Assembly: GCA_963742925.1 (NCBI GenBank)
Contig: CAVUNV010000004.1
Coordinates: 531,171 to 595,170 of the forward strand
Reading direction: 5' to 3'
DNA: 64,000 bases
From: PALSA-612 sp963742925
Lineage (GTDB): Bacteria; Actinomycetota; Thermoleophilia; Gaiellales; Gaiellaceae
Of this stretch, positions 1-7,040 are shown piece after piece; positions within the stretch are counted from its first letter, which is position 1, and the number at the start of each line of letters is the position of its first letter. Below the pieces are notes generated by a model. The model searched no databases. It was given only the letters and a program-made list of their open reading frames with translations, and was not told the origin of the DNA. The position numbers and the translations under genes are program-made.

Positions 1-1
1 C

Positions 2-1219
2 GTCGTCGTGGCTGCGCTGCTCGGGGCCGACGAGGTCTCGTTCGGCACCGCCGTCCTGATCGCGCAGGGCTGCCTGATGGTGCGGTCGTGCCATCTCGAC
101 ACCTGCCCGGTCGGGATCGCGACGCAGCGGCCCGACCTGCGCGAGAAGTTCGAGGCGACGCCCGAGCAGGTCATGGCGTACCTGCTGTTCGTCGCCGAGG
201 AGGTGCGGAGCCATCTCGCGGCGCTCGGCTTCCGGACCTTCGACGAGGCGATCGGCCGTGTCGATCGCCTGACGCGGGGGTCGCGCGGAGACGCACGCGC
301 GGCTCTGCTCGATCCCGGCGCGCTGCTGGCGTCGGCAGGCGACGGCCCGGCGCGCTACGCCGGCGAGCCACAGCTCAGAGCGAGGGGCGGAGAGCTCGGT
401 GAGCGGCTCGCCGGCGAAGCGCAGCCGGCGCTGGAGGGGGCGAGCATCGTCGAGCCCCTGTATCCGATCTGCACCGACGACCGTGCTGTCGGGGCGCGCC
501 TCGGCGGGCTGGTCGCACGGCGGTTCGGCGCCGGCGCGCCACCGGGACGCGTCCGGGCGCGCTTCGAGGGGAGCGCGGGGCAGAGCTTCGGCGCCTTCCT
601 GGCGGCCGGTGTCCAGCTCGAGCTCGTCGGCGAGGCGAACGACTACGTCGGCAAGAGCATGGGCGGCGGGCGGATCGTCATCCGCCCGCCCGCAGACGAT
701 GCAGGCGACCCGGCGCTTCTCGGGAACACGGTTCTGTACGGCGCCACCGGGGGCGAGCTCTACTGCGCCGGCCGTGCGGGCGAGCGCTTCGCCGTGCGCA
801 ACTCGGGCGCCACCGCCGTCGTCGAGGGCGTCGGCGAGCACGCCTGCGAGTACATGACGAGCGGCACCGTCGTCGTCCTCGGCGGCTTCGGGCGCAACGT
901 CGGTGCGGGCATGAGCGGTGGCCAGATCTACGTCCACGATCCGGAGGACGTGCTCGGCCTGCGTCTCAACACCGATCTGGTCGCCGCCCGCGCCGTCGGC
1001 CCGGGAGAGGAGCTGCGGCGGCTGCTCGAGCGGCACGTGCGCTACACGGGCTCGTCGCGGGCTGCGGCGCTCCTCGATCGGTTCGAGGAGGCGCTACGCG
1101 AGTTCCGGCTCGTCGCCCCGAAAGCCGACGTGGCCGCGGTCGAGGACGAGCACGAAGGAACGCTCCCCGGCGGCAAGCATGCGCCAAGCGAGGCCGAGGC
1201 GGCCGCCGCGGCTCCGTAG
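2..1219 (+). CDS. gltB: Glutamate synthase large subunit, C-terminal part (5' end outside window)
   Basis: C-terminal 405 codons of the large subunit of glutamate synthase, which makes two glutamates from glutamine and 2-oxoglutarate in the cytoplasm. The window opens inside the FMN-binding synthase domain. The visible part starts with the cysteine set of the [3Fe-4S] cluster (CLMVRSC then HLDTCPVG, C-x5-C-x4-C), and about residues 130-340 form the GXGXG beta-helix domain (GGFGRNVGAGMSGG). The start codon lies upstream of the window. glnA sits 2.8 kb downstream, so both halves of the GS-GOGAT ammonia assimilation cycle are close together, though not in one operon. The family assignment is secure. 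Confidence 0.96.
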   Translation, partial: VVVAALLGADEVSFGTAVLIAQGCLMVRSCHLDTCPVGIATQRPDLREKFEATPEQVMAYLLFVAEEVRSHLAALGFRTFDEAIGRVDRLTRGSRGDARAALLDPGALLASAGDGPARYAGEPQLRARGGELGERLAGEAQPALEGASIVEPLYPICTDDRAVGARLGGLVARRFGAGAPPGRVRARFEGSAGQSFGAFLAAGVQLELVGEANDYVGKSMGGGRIVIRPPADDAGDPALLGNTVLYGATGGELYCAGRAGERFAVRNSGATAVVEGVGEHACEYMTSGTVVVLGGFGRNVGAGMSGGQIYVHDPEDVLGLRLNTDLVAARAVGPGEELRRLLERHVRYTGSSRAAALLDRFEEALREFRLVAPKADVAAVEDEHEGTLPGGKHAPSEAEAAAAAP

Positions 1220-1228
1220 CAGCCGGGG

Positions 1229-1248
1229 ACGCCTCCTGTGGGAGGCGT
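1229..1248. terminator. Hairpin between convergent genes
   Basis: Perfect 8-bp stem (ACGCCTCC / GGAGGCGT) with a TGTG loop, lying between the 3' ends of gltB (+) and the protease gene (-). There is no T-run on either side, so it could serve both convergent genes as a simple stem or Rho-assisted terminator. Confidence 0.55.
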
Positions 1249-1253
1249 GGCGG

Positions 1254-2048
1254 CTAGCAGCTGCGGAGTTGTTGGCACACGCGGGCGATCGGCACGGCGA
1301 AGCTGAGGCCGCTGCCGAGGATGCCGGAGACGAGCACGCCGATCACGTGGCCCCGCTGGTCGACCGCAGGGCCGCCCGAGTTGCCCGGGTTCGCGGCAGC
1401 GTCCGTCTGGATCAGCTTCGACGTGACGCGGCTCACGATGCCGGTGGTGACCGTTCCCGAGAGGCCGTAAGGGCTGCCGACGAGGAGCAGCGCGTCGCCC
1501 GGGGCAGGCGGCTTTCGCAGCGGCGTCTGCCAGAGCGGCGCGGCACCCGCGGGATGACCGTCGAGCCGGATGACCGCGAGATCGTTCTTCGCGTCCTCCG
1601 CCATGATCTCGCCTTGCCAGCTGCCGCCTCCGGCGCGCTGGAGCGTGACGTAGCCGCCGAGGTTGTGCACGACGACGTGCCGGGCCGTGATCACGTAGCT
1701 CGCGCTGTCGTCTCTCCAGCCGACGAAGCCGGTGCCGAGCTCGTTGCCGGCGAAGACCGTGAAGACGCTCTTCAGCACCGTCTTGGCGAGCGGCGCGAGG
1801 TCGTGCTGCTTCGTCTGCAGCGACTGGACGCTTCCCTTGAGCCGGACATCGCGCCGCTCGAGCGCCGCGACCTCGGAGCGCAGCGCCGCCTCGTCCGCGA
1901 CGCGCGCGTTCCGCTCGGCCTCTACGAGCGAGTGCTGGTGCTGGTACGTGTACCAGGAGAACGCGAGCGCTCCGACGCCGATCGCGAGCACGGCCGCGAC
2001 GGTCAGCTTCAGCCCGGGCGAGGCAGCGGAGTCGTCCCAGTCGGACAT
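1254..2048 (-). CDS. Membrane-anchored trypsin-like serine protease (S1C/HtrA-like)
   Basis: 264-residue protease of the chymotrypsin fold. Residues 14-32 form a single N-terminal transmembrane helix, residues about 38-90 are a charged, probably coiled-coil stalk, and the protease domain follows. The catalytic triad is visible as His124 (TARHVV), Asp156 (KNDLAVIRL) and Ser224 (NPGNSGGP). No PDZ domain follows, so it is shorter than DegP/HtrA. The topology puts the catalytic domain outside the membrane. It is transcribed alone, convergent with gltB. The substrate cannot be read from the sequence; envelope protein quality control is the usual role of this family. Confidence 0.88.
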   Translation of the reverse strand: MSDWDDSAASPGLKLTVAAVLAIGVGALAFSWYTYQHQHSLVEAERNARVADEAALRSEVAALERRDVRLKGSVQSLQTKQHDLAPLAKTVLKSVFTVFAGNELGTGFVGWRDDSASYVITARHVVVHNLGGYVTLQRAGGGSWQGEIMAEDAKNDLAVIRLDGHPAGAAPLWQTPLRKPPAPGDALLLVGSPYGLSGTVTTGIVSRVTSKLIQTDAAANPGNSGGPAVDQRGHVIGVLVSGILGSGLSFAVPIARVCQQLRSC

Positions 2049-2223
2049 CTCAGGTCATATCGGCAGCCCGCCGACGCTTCTAGACCCCGCACTTGTGTCT
2101 CGCGCGCAGGGCCGCTATCCTCGGGAGCGGCATGTTCCGCCGGGTCTGACATAGAGGCGCGCCTTCGCGGCATCTTCCGCGCGCCCTTCCGTCTGTCGTC
2201 CCGTCGATCCCGAGGAGTATGTC

Positions 2224-3060
2224 GTGTTAGCTGTCGAAGTCCACAATCTGCGCAAGGAGTTCCGCCGCGGCACGCTGCGGCGACGCGGCGGCAAACCGAC
2301 GCCGACGCCGGCACTCGCGGGCGTCTCGTTCGACATCGCTCGCGGTGAGTGCGTCGCCGTGCTCGGGCGGAACGGCTCGGGCAAGTCGACGCTCGTCCGG
2401 ATCCTCTCGACGCTGATCCTTCCGGACGGCGGCGAGGCGCGCGTCTTCGGACACGACGTCGTCACCGACGGAGGAGCCGTGCGGCGCCTGGTCAACCGCG
2501 TCTCCGTCGAGGCCTCGTTCTTCAAGAAGATGTCGCCGGTCGAGAACCTGTCCTACGCGGCGCGCTTCTACGGCATCGGCATCCGCGAGACGCGCGAGCG
2601 CATCCCCGAGATCCTCGATCGGGTCGGCTTCCCGCGCTCGCGGCGCGACAACCGCATGGAGCAGCTGTCGCGAGGGACGCAGCAGAAGGTGGCGCTCGCG
2701 CGCGCCCTGCTCACCTCGCCGGTGCTGCTGCTCCTCGACGAGCCGACGACGGGTCTCGACCCGCGCTCGAAGCTCGAGGTGCAGGAGTTCATCAGGGACA
2801 TCCGCGAGGAGCACGACACGACGATCCTGCTCTGCACGCACGACATGGTGGAGGCCGAGACGCTTGCCGAGCGCGTCGGCATCCTCGAGCACGGCCGGTT
2901 GCTCTTCCTCGGGCCTGTCGCGGAGCTGCTGGAGCGCTTCGAGACGGAGACGGTCGAGCAGGCCTTCCTGGCCTCGACCGGCAGGTCGGTCGAGGACGAC
3001 GACGAGCCCGAGGACGAGGACGAAAGCGAGAAGGAGCAACCGCTGGAGGTGACGACATGA
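2224..3060 (+). CDS. ABC transporter ATP-binding protein (ABC-2/drug exporter type)
   Basis: 278-residue ATPase of a two-gene exporter. Walker A is GRNGSGKST (about residue 48), the signature is LSRGTQQKVALARAL, Walker B is LLLLDEPTTGLD, followed by the D- and H-loops (CTHDM). The very acidic C-terminus (EDDDEPEDEDESE) is unusual. Start: GTG 2224 with GAGGAG 7 nt upstream; the ATG at 2219 is out of frame. The second codon is TTA, a rare leucine codon at this GC content. It overlaps the permease gene by ATGA, so the two are translationally coupled. Substrate unknown; relatives move drugs, lipids or polysaccharides. Confidence 0.92.
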   Translation: MLAVEVHNLRKEFRRGTLRRRGGKPTPTPALAGVSFDIARGECVAVLGRNGSGKSTLVRILSTLILPDGGEARVFGHDVVTDGGAVRRLVNRVSVEASFFKKMSPVENLSYAARFYGIGIRETRERIPEILDRVGFPRSRRDNRMEQLSRGTQQKVALARALLTSPVLLLLDEPTTGLDPRSKLEVQEFIRDIREEHDTTILLCTHDMVEAETLAERVGILEHGRLLFLGPVAELLERFETETVEQAFLASTGRSVEDDDEPEDEDESEKEQPLEVTT

Positions 3061-3890
3061 CCAGAGCAGCAATCGCAGTCCGGCACGAGATGATCGGCCT
3101 CCTCGGCGTCGTCGAGCGGAACGCCTACCTCGTCAAGCGCTACGCGATCTGGGAGGCGACGTGGTTCGTGTGGACGGTCGCGAACACGCTCACGATCGTC
3201 TTCATCGCCAAGGGCGTCGAGGCGGCCGGCGGCACGCTCGACGTCAAGCGCGAGACGACCGTGCTCCTGATCGGCGCGGTCATCTGGTCGTACCTCGGGA
3301 TCCTGTTCGAGATCCTGACGCAGACGGTCGGGTGGGAGCGGTGGGAGGGGACGATCGAGTACACGTTCATGGCGCCGCTGTCGCGTGCCGTCCACCTGCT
3401 CGGAATGGGAGCGTTCGCCGTGGTCTACGGCCTGATCCGAACGGCGGCGCTGTTCGCCGTCGTCGCCTCGTTCTTCTCGCTCGACCTCGGCCAGGCCGAC
3501 TTCTGGGCGGCGTTCGTCGTGCTCGCGGTCGCCTCGATCTCGTTCCTGGGCGTCGGCATGATGACGGCCGTCTTCCCGCTGGTCTCCCCGGAGAAGGGGA
3601 CGCAGATCGGCTTCATGGCCCAGGGGATGCTGCTCGTCGTCTCCGGCGTCTACTACAGCGTCAGCGTCCTGCCCAGCTGGATGCAGGCCCTGTCGAAGAT
3701 CTCGCCGGCCACCTACGCGCTGCGCGGCATCCGCTCGGCGATCCTCGACGGCGCCGGTGTCGGCGCGCTCTGGGGCGACATCTGGCCGCTGCTCCTGATC
3801 GGAGTGATCTCGATCCCGCTCGGGTTCATCGTCTTCCATCGCGGCGAGATCTACGCGAAGCGCAACGGGATGCTGAAGCGGTCGGGCTGA
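3057..3890 (+). CDS. ABC-2 type permease
   Basis: 277-residue integral membrane partner of the preceding ATPase. About six hydrophobic segments are visible (for example around ETTVLLIGAVIWSYLGILFE, FWAAFVVLAVASISFLGVG and IWPLLLIGVISIPLGFIVF), matching the ABC-2 permease layout. The ATG overlaps the stop codon of the ATPase gene (ATGA). Together they would form a homodimeric or 2+2 exporter in the cytoplasmic membrane. The substrate is not evident from the sequence. Confidence 0.9.
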   Translation: MTRAAIAVRHEMIGLLGVVERNAYLVKRYAIWEATWFVWTVANTLTIVFIAKGVEAAGGTLDVKRETTVLLIGAVIWSYLGILFEILTQTVGWERWEGTIEYTFMAPLSRAVHLLGMGAFAVVYGLIRTAALFAVVASFFSLDLGQADFWAAFVVLAVASISFLGVGMMTAVFPLVSPEKGTQIGFMAQGMLLVVSGVYYSVSVLPSWMQALSKISPATYALRGIRSAILDGAGVGALWGDIWPLLLIGVISIPLGFIVFHRGEIYAKRNGMLKRSG

Positions 3891-3920
3891 TCCTCGGTCC
3901 GATACCACCGGGCGGCAATG

Positions 3921-3926
3921 TAGACT
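3921..3926 (+). promoter_or_regulatory. Candidate -10 element for glnA leader transcript
   Basis: TAGACT, the same hexamer that precedes leaderless genes at 31225 and 36152. It would start a transcript near 3933, upstream of the leader terminator hairpin. No good -35 is visible at 17 nt spacing (TCCGAT). Confidence 0.35.
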
Positions 3927-3949
3927 GTGTCCAGTTGTGAGGCGACGTG

Positions 3950-3984
3950 GCCTCGGGCGCATGCGTCCGGGGCTTTTTGTTTTT
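3950..3984 (+). terminator. Intrinsic terminator-like hairpin inside the glnA leader (possible attenuator)
   Basis: GCCTCGGGCG pairs with CGTCCGGGGC (two G-U pairs) around a CATG loop, followed directly by TTTTTGTTTTT. This is the best-formed intrinsic terminator in the window. It ends only 15 nt before the glnA ATG, with the Shine-Dalgarno GGAAGGAGG (3988-3995) right behind it. Any glnA transcript that starts upstream must read through it, so it is either the terminator of the ABC exporter operon with an undetected promoter in the last few bases, or an attenuator of glnA. Confidence 0.7.
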
Positions 3985-3999
3985 CTGGAAGGAGGATCA

Positions 4000-5364
4000 A
4001 TGGCAGCGATCGAGTCAGCACCGAGGGCGACGAGCGATCCGTTCAAGCGCGCCGAGGTGCTGGAGCGCATGCGAGACGAGGCGATCGAGTTCGTCCTGCT
4101 CTGGTTCACCGATCTCGAAGGCCACCTGAAGAGCTTCGCGATCACACCGGCCGAGCTCGAGGGCGCGCTCGACGACGGGATGGGCTTCGACGGGTCGTCG
4201 ATCACCGGGTTCAACGCGATCGAGGAGTCGGACATGGTCGCGATCCCCGATCCCGTGACGTTCCAGCTGATGCCGTGGAAGCAGGGGGAGACCAAGGTCG
4301 CGAGGATGATCTGCGACGTCGTCACGCCTGACGGCAATCCGTACGAGGGCGACCCGCGCTACGTCCTGCGGCGCGCGCTCGAGCGGATGGAGTCGCTCGG
4401 CTTCGACACCTTCAACGTCGGCCCCGAGCTCGAGTACTTCCTGTTCAAGACGAACGAGGGAACCGAGACGCTCGACGAGGGCGGCTACTTCGCCATGACG
4501 ACGATGGACGCCGCGACGGAGCTCCGCAACGAGACGATCCGCTCGCTCGAGGGAATGGGCATCCCGATCGAGTACTCCCACCACGAGGTCGGCCCGTCGC
4601 AGCACGAGATCGACATGCGCTACGCCGGCGCGCTCGACATGGCGGACTTCGTGCTCACCTACCGCCTGATCGTCAAGGAGATCGCCGCCAAGAACGGCGT
4701 CTACGCCACCTTCATGCCGAAGCCGATCTTCGGGGAGAACGGCTCCGGGATGCACACTCACCAGTCGCTGTTCAGCGAGGGCCGCAACGCCTTCTTCGAT
4801 CCCGAGGACAAGTGGCACCTGTCCGACGTGGGCAAGGCCTTCATCGCCGGGCAGCTCCGGCACGCCCGCGAGATCTCGGCCGTCTTCGCGCAGTGGGTGA
4901 ACTCGTACAAGCGGCTCGTGCCGGGCTACGAGGCTCCCGTCTACGTCGCGTGGTCGCAGCGGAACCGCTCGGCGCTGATCCGGATCCCGCTCTACAAGCC
5001 GGGTGCCGAGCAGGCGACGCGAGCCGAGATCCGCTGTCCCGATCCGGCGTGCAACCCGTACCTGACCTTCGCTTCGCTGCTCCATGCAGGGCTCGAGGGG
5101 ATCGAGAAGGGCTACGAGCTGCCGGATCCGATGGAGACGAACCTCTACCACCTGACGCAGGAGCAGCGGCGCGAGCGCGGCATCGTCTCCCTCCCGGAGA
5201 CGCTCGGTGAGGCGATCGGCGAGCTGGCGCAGTCCGAGCTGGCGCGCAAGGCGCTCGGCCCGCACATCTTCGACCGCTACATCGAGTTGAAGCGCAAGGA
5301 GTGGGACGACTACCGCGTGCAGCTGACGAGCTGGGAGATGGAGCGCTACCTGCCGACGCTCTAG
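4000..5364 (+). CDS. glnA: Type I glutamine synthetase
   Basis: 454-residue glutamine synthetase that condenses ammonia and glutamate with ATP hydrolysis; cytoplasmic dodecamer. The beta-grasp N-domain (MGFDGSSITGF) and catalytic motifs are intact: FNVGPELEYFLF, HHEVGPSQHEI, the ATP-site region ENGSGMHTHQS, and NRSALIRIP. ATG 4000 was chosen because GGAAGGAGG ends 4 nt upstream and the N-terminus then matches the family; an in-frame GTG at 3937 would place 21 extra residues over the terminator hairpin. I do not see the NLYDLP-type adenylylation tyrosine block of GlnA1; the C-terminal region reads METNLYHLTQEQRRERG, typical of the shorter GSI-alpha form. Not in an operon with its neighbours. 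Confidence 0.95.
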   Translation: MAAIESAPRATSDPFKRAEVLERMRDEAIEFVLLWFTDLEGHLKSFAITPAELEGALDDGMGFDGSSITGFNAIEESDMVAIPDPVTFQLMPWKQGETKVARMICDVVTPDGNPYEGDPRYVLRRALERMESLGFDTFNVGPELEYFLFKTNEGTETLDEGGYFAMTTMDAATELRNETIRSLEGMGIPIEYSHHEVGPSQHEIDMRYAGALDMADFVLTYRLIVKEIAAKNGVYATFMPKPIFGENGSGMHTHQSLFSEGRNAFFDPEDKWHLSDVGKAFIAGQLRHAREISAVFAQWVNSYKRLVPGYEAPVYVAWSQRNRSALIRIPLYKPGAEQATRAEIRCPDPACNPYLTFASLLHAGLEGIEKGYELPDPMETNLYHLTQEQRRERGIVSLPETLGEAIGELAQSELARKALGPHIFDRYIELKRKEWDDYRVQLTSWEMERYLPTL

Positions 5365-5452
5365 GAACAGATGGGGTTGCTGAACGGCGGCAGCCTGTTT
5401 AGAATCGAATTCACGCTCCGCTCGCTGCGGCCTGCGGAGCAGACTGACGGCC

Positions 5453-5486
5453 GACTACGAGCTGCTTCTCTGAGCAGCTCGTGGTC
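5453..5486. terminator. Long-stem hairpin downstream of glnA
   Basis: GACTACGAGCTGCT pairs with AGCAGCTCGTGGTC (14 bp, one G-U) around TCTCTG. It is the first of five hairpins between glnA and the next gene and the best candidate for the glnA terminator. It has no T-run. Confidence 0.5.
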
Positions 5487-5492
5487 GTTCTA

Positions 5493-5631
5493 CGGCCAAA
5501 AGTCTGGCGACTTTCGGCCGGGGGCCGCGCCGCAACGAGCTGCCGTGTGGCGCACGCCGGCAGAGCCGGCATGCGCTTTCGAGCTGCCGGCTCCCGGCCG
5601 GCAGGGTCAGACACTTCTACGTAGCAGTGTC
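5493..5631. repeat. Array of four further inverted repeats
   Basis: Four hairpins follow in close succession: 5493-5520 (CGGCCAAAAGTC / GACTTTCGGCCG, one mismatch, loop TGGC), 5550-5576 (GCGCACGCCGGC / GCCGGCATGCGC, one mismatch, loop AGA), 5584-5604 (CTGCCGGC / GCCGGCAG, loop TCCCG) and the near-palindrome 5610-5631 around CTACGTAG. The region 5365-5796 holds no credible gene; its open frames have no start signal or family resemblance. Confidence 0.6.
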
Positions 5632-5724
5632 AGAGCAGGTGCCGGAGCAGTGCCAGACGCTTCTACGGAGCAGTGTCAGAGCAGGTGCCGGAGCAGTGCC
5701 AGACGCTTCTACGGAGCAGTGCCA
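5607..5724. repeat. 46-bp tandem repeat, about 2.5 copies
   Basis: A unit beginning AGCAGTGTCAGAGCAGGTGC recurs at 5623 and 5669 with exactly 46 bp spacing; a third partial copy begins at 5715 and a partial unit precedes the first. Each unit carries the inverted core of the GTGTC/GACAC kind. There are too few copies and no spacers, so this is not a CRISPR array. Confidence 0.75.
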
Positions 5725-5796
5725 GCCCGCTCGGGTACGAGGGCGCCGAAAGAGACCGGCCCCTCCCGGTTTCTTCCGGAGCCTAGAGCTCGCGCT

Positions 5797-6072
5797 CTAG
5801 AGGAACGTGGGGATGGACTCGCGCTCGACGCGGAGGCCGATCACGCCGTTCGCGCCGTCGATCGAGTCGATCGAGTCGGCGGTGACCAGCCGGCGCGAGA
5901 AGAGCCCCGCCTTGACCGCCAGCGCGTCGGGCTCGTCGGGCGCCGTGCCGTACATCGGGCACTCGACGCGTCCGACCACTTCCCCGTTCCGATCGGCGAC
6001 GAGGAAGCCGGAGGTTGCAGCGAGGTCGATTGCGAACGCACCCATCTCGTTGTCACGATATTTCCGCTCCAT
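5797..6072 (-). CDS. PRC-barrel-like small protein
   Basis: 91-residue protein. Residues 20-88 read like a PRC-barrel beta domain (FLVADRNGEVVGRVE ... VIGLRVERESIP), a fold used as an accessory in ribosome maturation and photosynthetic proteins and common as small stand-alone proteins in actinobacteria. The ATG at 6072 is preceded by GAGGAAGG on the minus strand. It may be the last gene of the operon that begins with the DUF2269-like pair (gap 56 nt). Its 3' end lies in a 7-bp hairpin (CTAGAGC / GCTCTAG, 5783-5800). The family call is moderate; the function is unknown. Confidence 0.6.
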   Translation of the reverse strand: MERKYRDNEMGAFAIDLAATSGFLVADRNGEVVGRVECPMYGTAPDEPDALAVKAGLFSRRLVTADSIDSIDGANGVIGLRVERESIPTFL

Positions 6073-6090
6073 GAGGAAAAAACCTTCCTC
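6073..6090 (-). promoter_or_regulatory. Hairpin that covers the ribosome binding site
   Basis: Read on the minus strand, GAGGAA pairs with TTCCTC around GGTTTT, and the ATG follows immediately. The left arm is the Shine-Dalgarno of the PRC-barrel-like gene, so the stem would hide it. Confidence 0.45.
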
Positions 6091-6128
6091 GCAGTAAGCC
6101 TTTTGTAAGGGACTGAGCCCCCGTTGCT

Positions 6129-6533
6129 CTATGAGGGCTTGGCGGCCATCACGAACACGATCGCGAGCGCCACCAGCACGAGCAGCACGGCTGCCGCCGC
6201 GGCGACGGCCCGTAGACGTGGACGGGTGCGCGCCAGGCCGGTGACGATCGCCAGGCCCGCGCCTCCGAGCAGCAGGCCGAAGACGGTCAACCCGCGGGAC
6301 ACGTCGAGCCAGCTGCCGTCCGCGCTCTCGTCCGCCGCGAGCCCCTCGCCGAGCGCGACGGCGACGACGGTCGTCCCGAGCGCCACGATCGCCGCGCGGC
6401 GCGCGAGTACGCGAAGCAGATCGCCTCGCTCGTCGTCGCGCCTCCAGGCAGCGCGCCCGGCGACCGCCGCGACGATCAGCGCGCCCACGAGCGCCATCGC
6501 GACCAGCACGTGGAAGAACAGCAGCGCTTTCAC
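6129..6533 (-). CDS. DUF2269-like integral membrane protein
   Basis: 134 residues with four predicted membrane helices (about 2-25, 46-64, 80-100, 107-130), starting MKALLFFHVLVAMALVGAL. This matches the general look of small DUF2269-type membrane proteins. Its ATG overlaps the end of the upstream gene by 4 nt, so the two are coupled and probably form a complex. No catalytic motif is visible and no function can be assigned. Confidence 0.65.
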   Translation of the reverse strand: MKALLFFHVLVAMALVGALIVAAVAGRAAWRRDDERGDLLRVLARRAAIVALGTTVVAVALGEGLAADESADGSWLDVSRGLTVFGLLLGGAGLAIVTGLARTRPRLRAVAAAAAVLLVLVALAIVFVMAAKPS

Positions 6534-7003
6534 GCGCCCGGCTTCCAGACCATCAGCACGAGAATCGCGAGAGCCGCGACGAAGCTCGCGTAGTTGAGCG
6601 CCCGCGAGACGGGGTCGTGCAGCGCGCGACGCAGCTCGTCGCTCGGACGATCGCCGTCCGCGGCCAGCCGTTCGGCGAGGTAGCGCACGTGTCGGGCCGA
6701 GCGGCCGCCGATCCCGCCCAGGACCACACTGGCGACCCAGAGAGCGAGCGCGCCGGCGATCCAGCCGTCGCCCCAGCCGAATCCGCCGCGGCTGACGAGC
6801 GAGGCGCCGAAGCCGAGCGAGGCCAGGGAGCCGACGGCGACCAACGCCACTGCGGGGCGGGTCAGCCCGAGCAGGAACGCGATCTCGCTCGGCCGCTCAC
6901 GGCGCGTCGCGGCCGTGTAGAGCACGCCGACGGCGACGGCGCCCGAGACGAACAGGAAGGCGGCGAGGAGGTGGAAGCCGAGGAGCCACTGGACCGTCGT
7001 CAC
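6530..7003 (-). CDS. DUF2269-like integral membrane protein
   Basis: 157 residues, four predicted helices with a cytoplasmic loop rich in Arg and Asp between helices 3 and 4 (residues 99-125). The N-terminus (VQWLLGFHLLAAFLFVSGAVA) is typical of DUF2269-like proteins. GTG 7003 lies 7 nt after a TAGGCT box on the minus strand with no Shine-Dalgarno, so the mRNA may be leaderless. It is the first gene of an operon with the next membrane protein and is divergent from the histidine kinase gene. Function unknown. Confidence 0.65.
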   Translation of the reverse strand: MTTVQWLLGFHLLAAFLFVSGAVAVGVLYTAATRRERPSEIAFLLGLTRPAVALVAVGSLASLGFGASLVSRGGFGWGDGWIAGALALWVASVVLGGIGGRSARHVRYLAERLAADGDRPSDELRRALHDPVSRALNYASFVAALAILVLMVWKPGA

Positions 7004-7010
7004 GGCCGGG

Positions 7011-7034
7011 AGCCTAGTCGCACCCTCCTACAAT
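7011..7034. promoter_or_regulatory. Divergent leaderless -10 boxes
   Basis: Minus strand TAGGCT (7016-7011) lies 7 nt before GTG 7003; plus strand TACAAT (7029-7034) lies 6 nt before ATG 7041. The two promoters are back to back within 40 bp, and neither gene has a Shine-Dalgarno. Confidence 0.6.
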
Positions 7035-7040
7035 CGGCTC

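Noticed and set aside
1254..2348. Long plus-strand open frame opposite the protease gene
   Set aside because: It is the high-GC antisense shadow of a protease with a complete catalytic triad; its translation is Arg/Asp-rich without any family.
3937..3999. N-terminal extension of glutamine synthetase from GTG 3937
   Set aside because: The extra 21 residues would be encoded by the terminator hairpin and its T-run, and a strong Shine-Dalgarno directly precedes ATG 4000.
3891..3999. ANTAR-type dual hexaloop RNA in the glnA leader, linking it to the regulator at 9048
   Set aside because: The terminator loop has four bases and I found no pair of hairpins with A-x-x-G-x-x hexaloops in the leader.
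5607..5724. CRISPR array
   Set aside because: Units follow each other without unique spacers, there are under three copies, and no cas gene is nearby.
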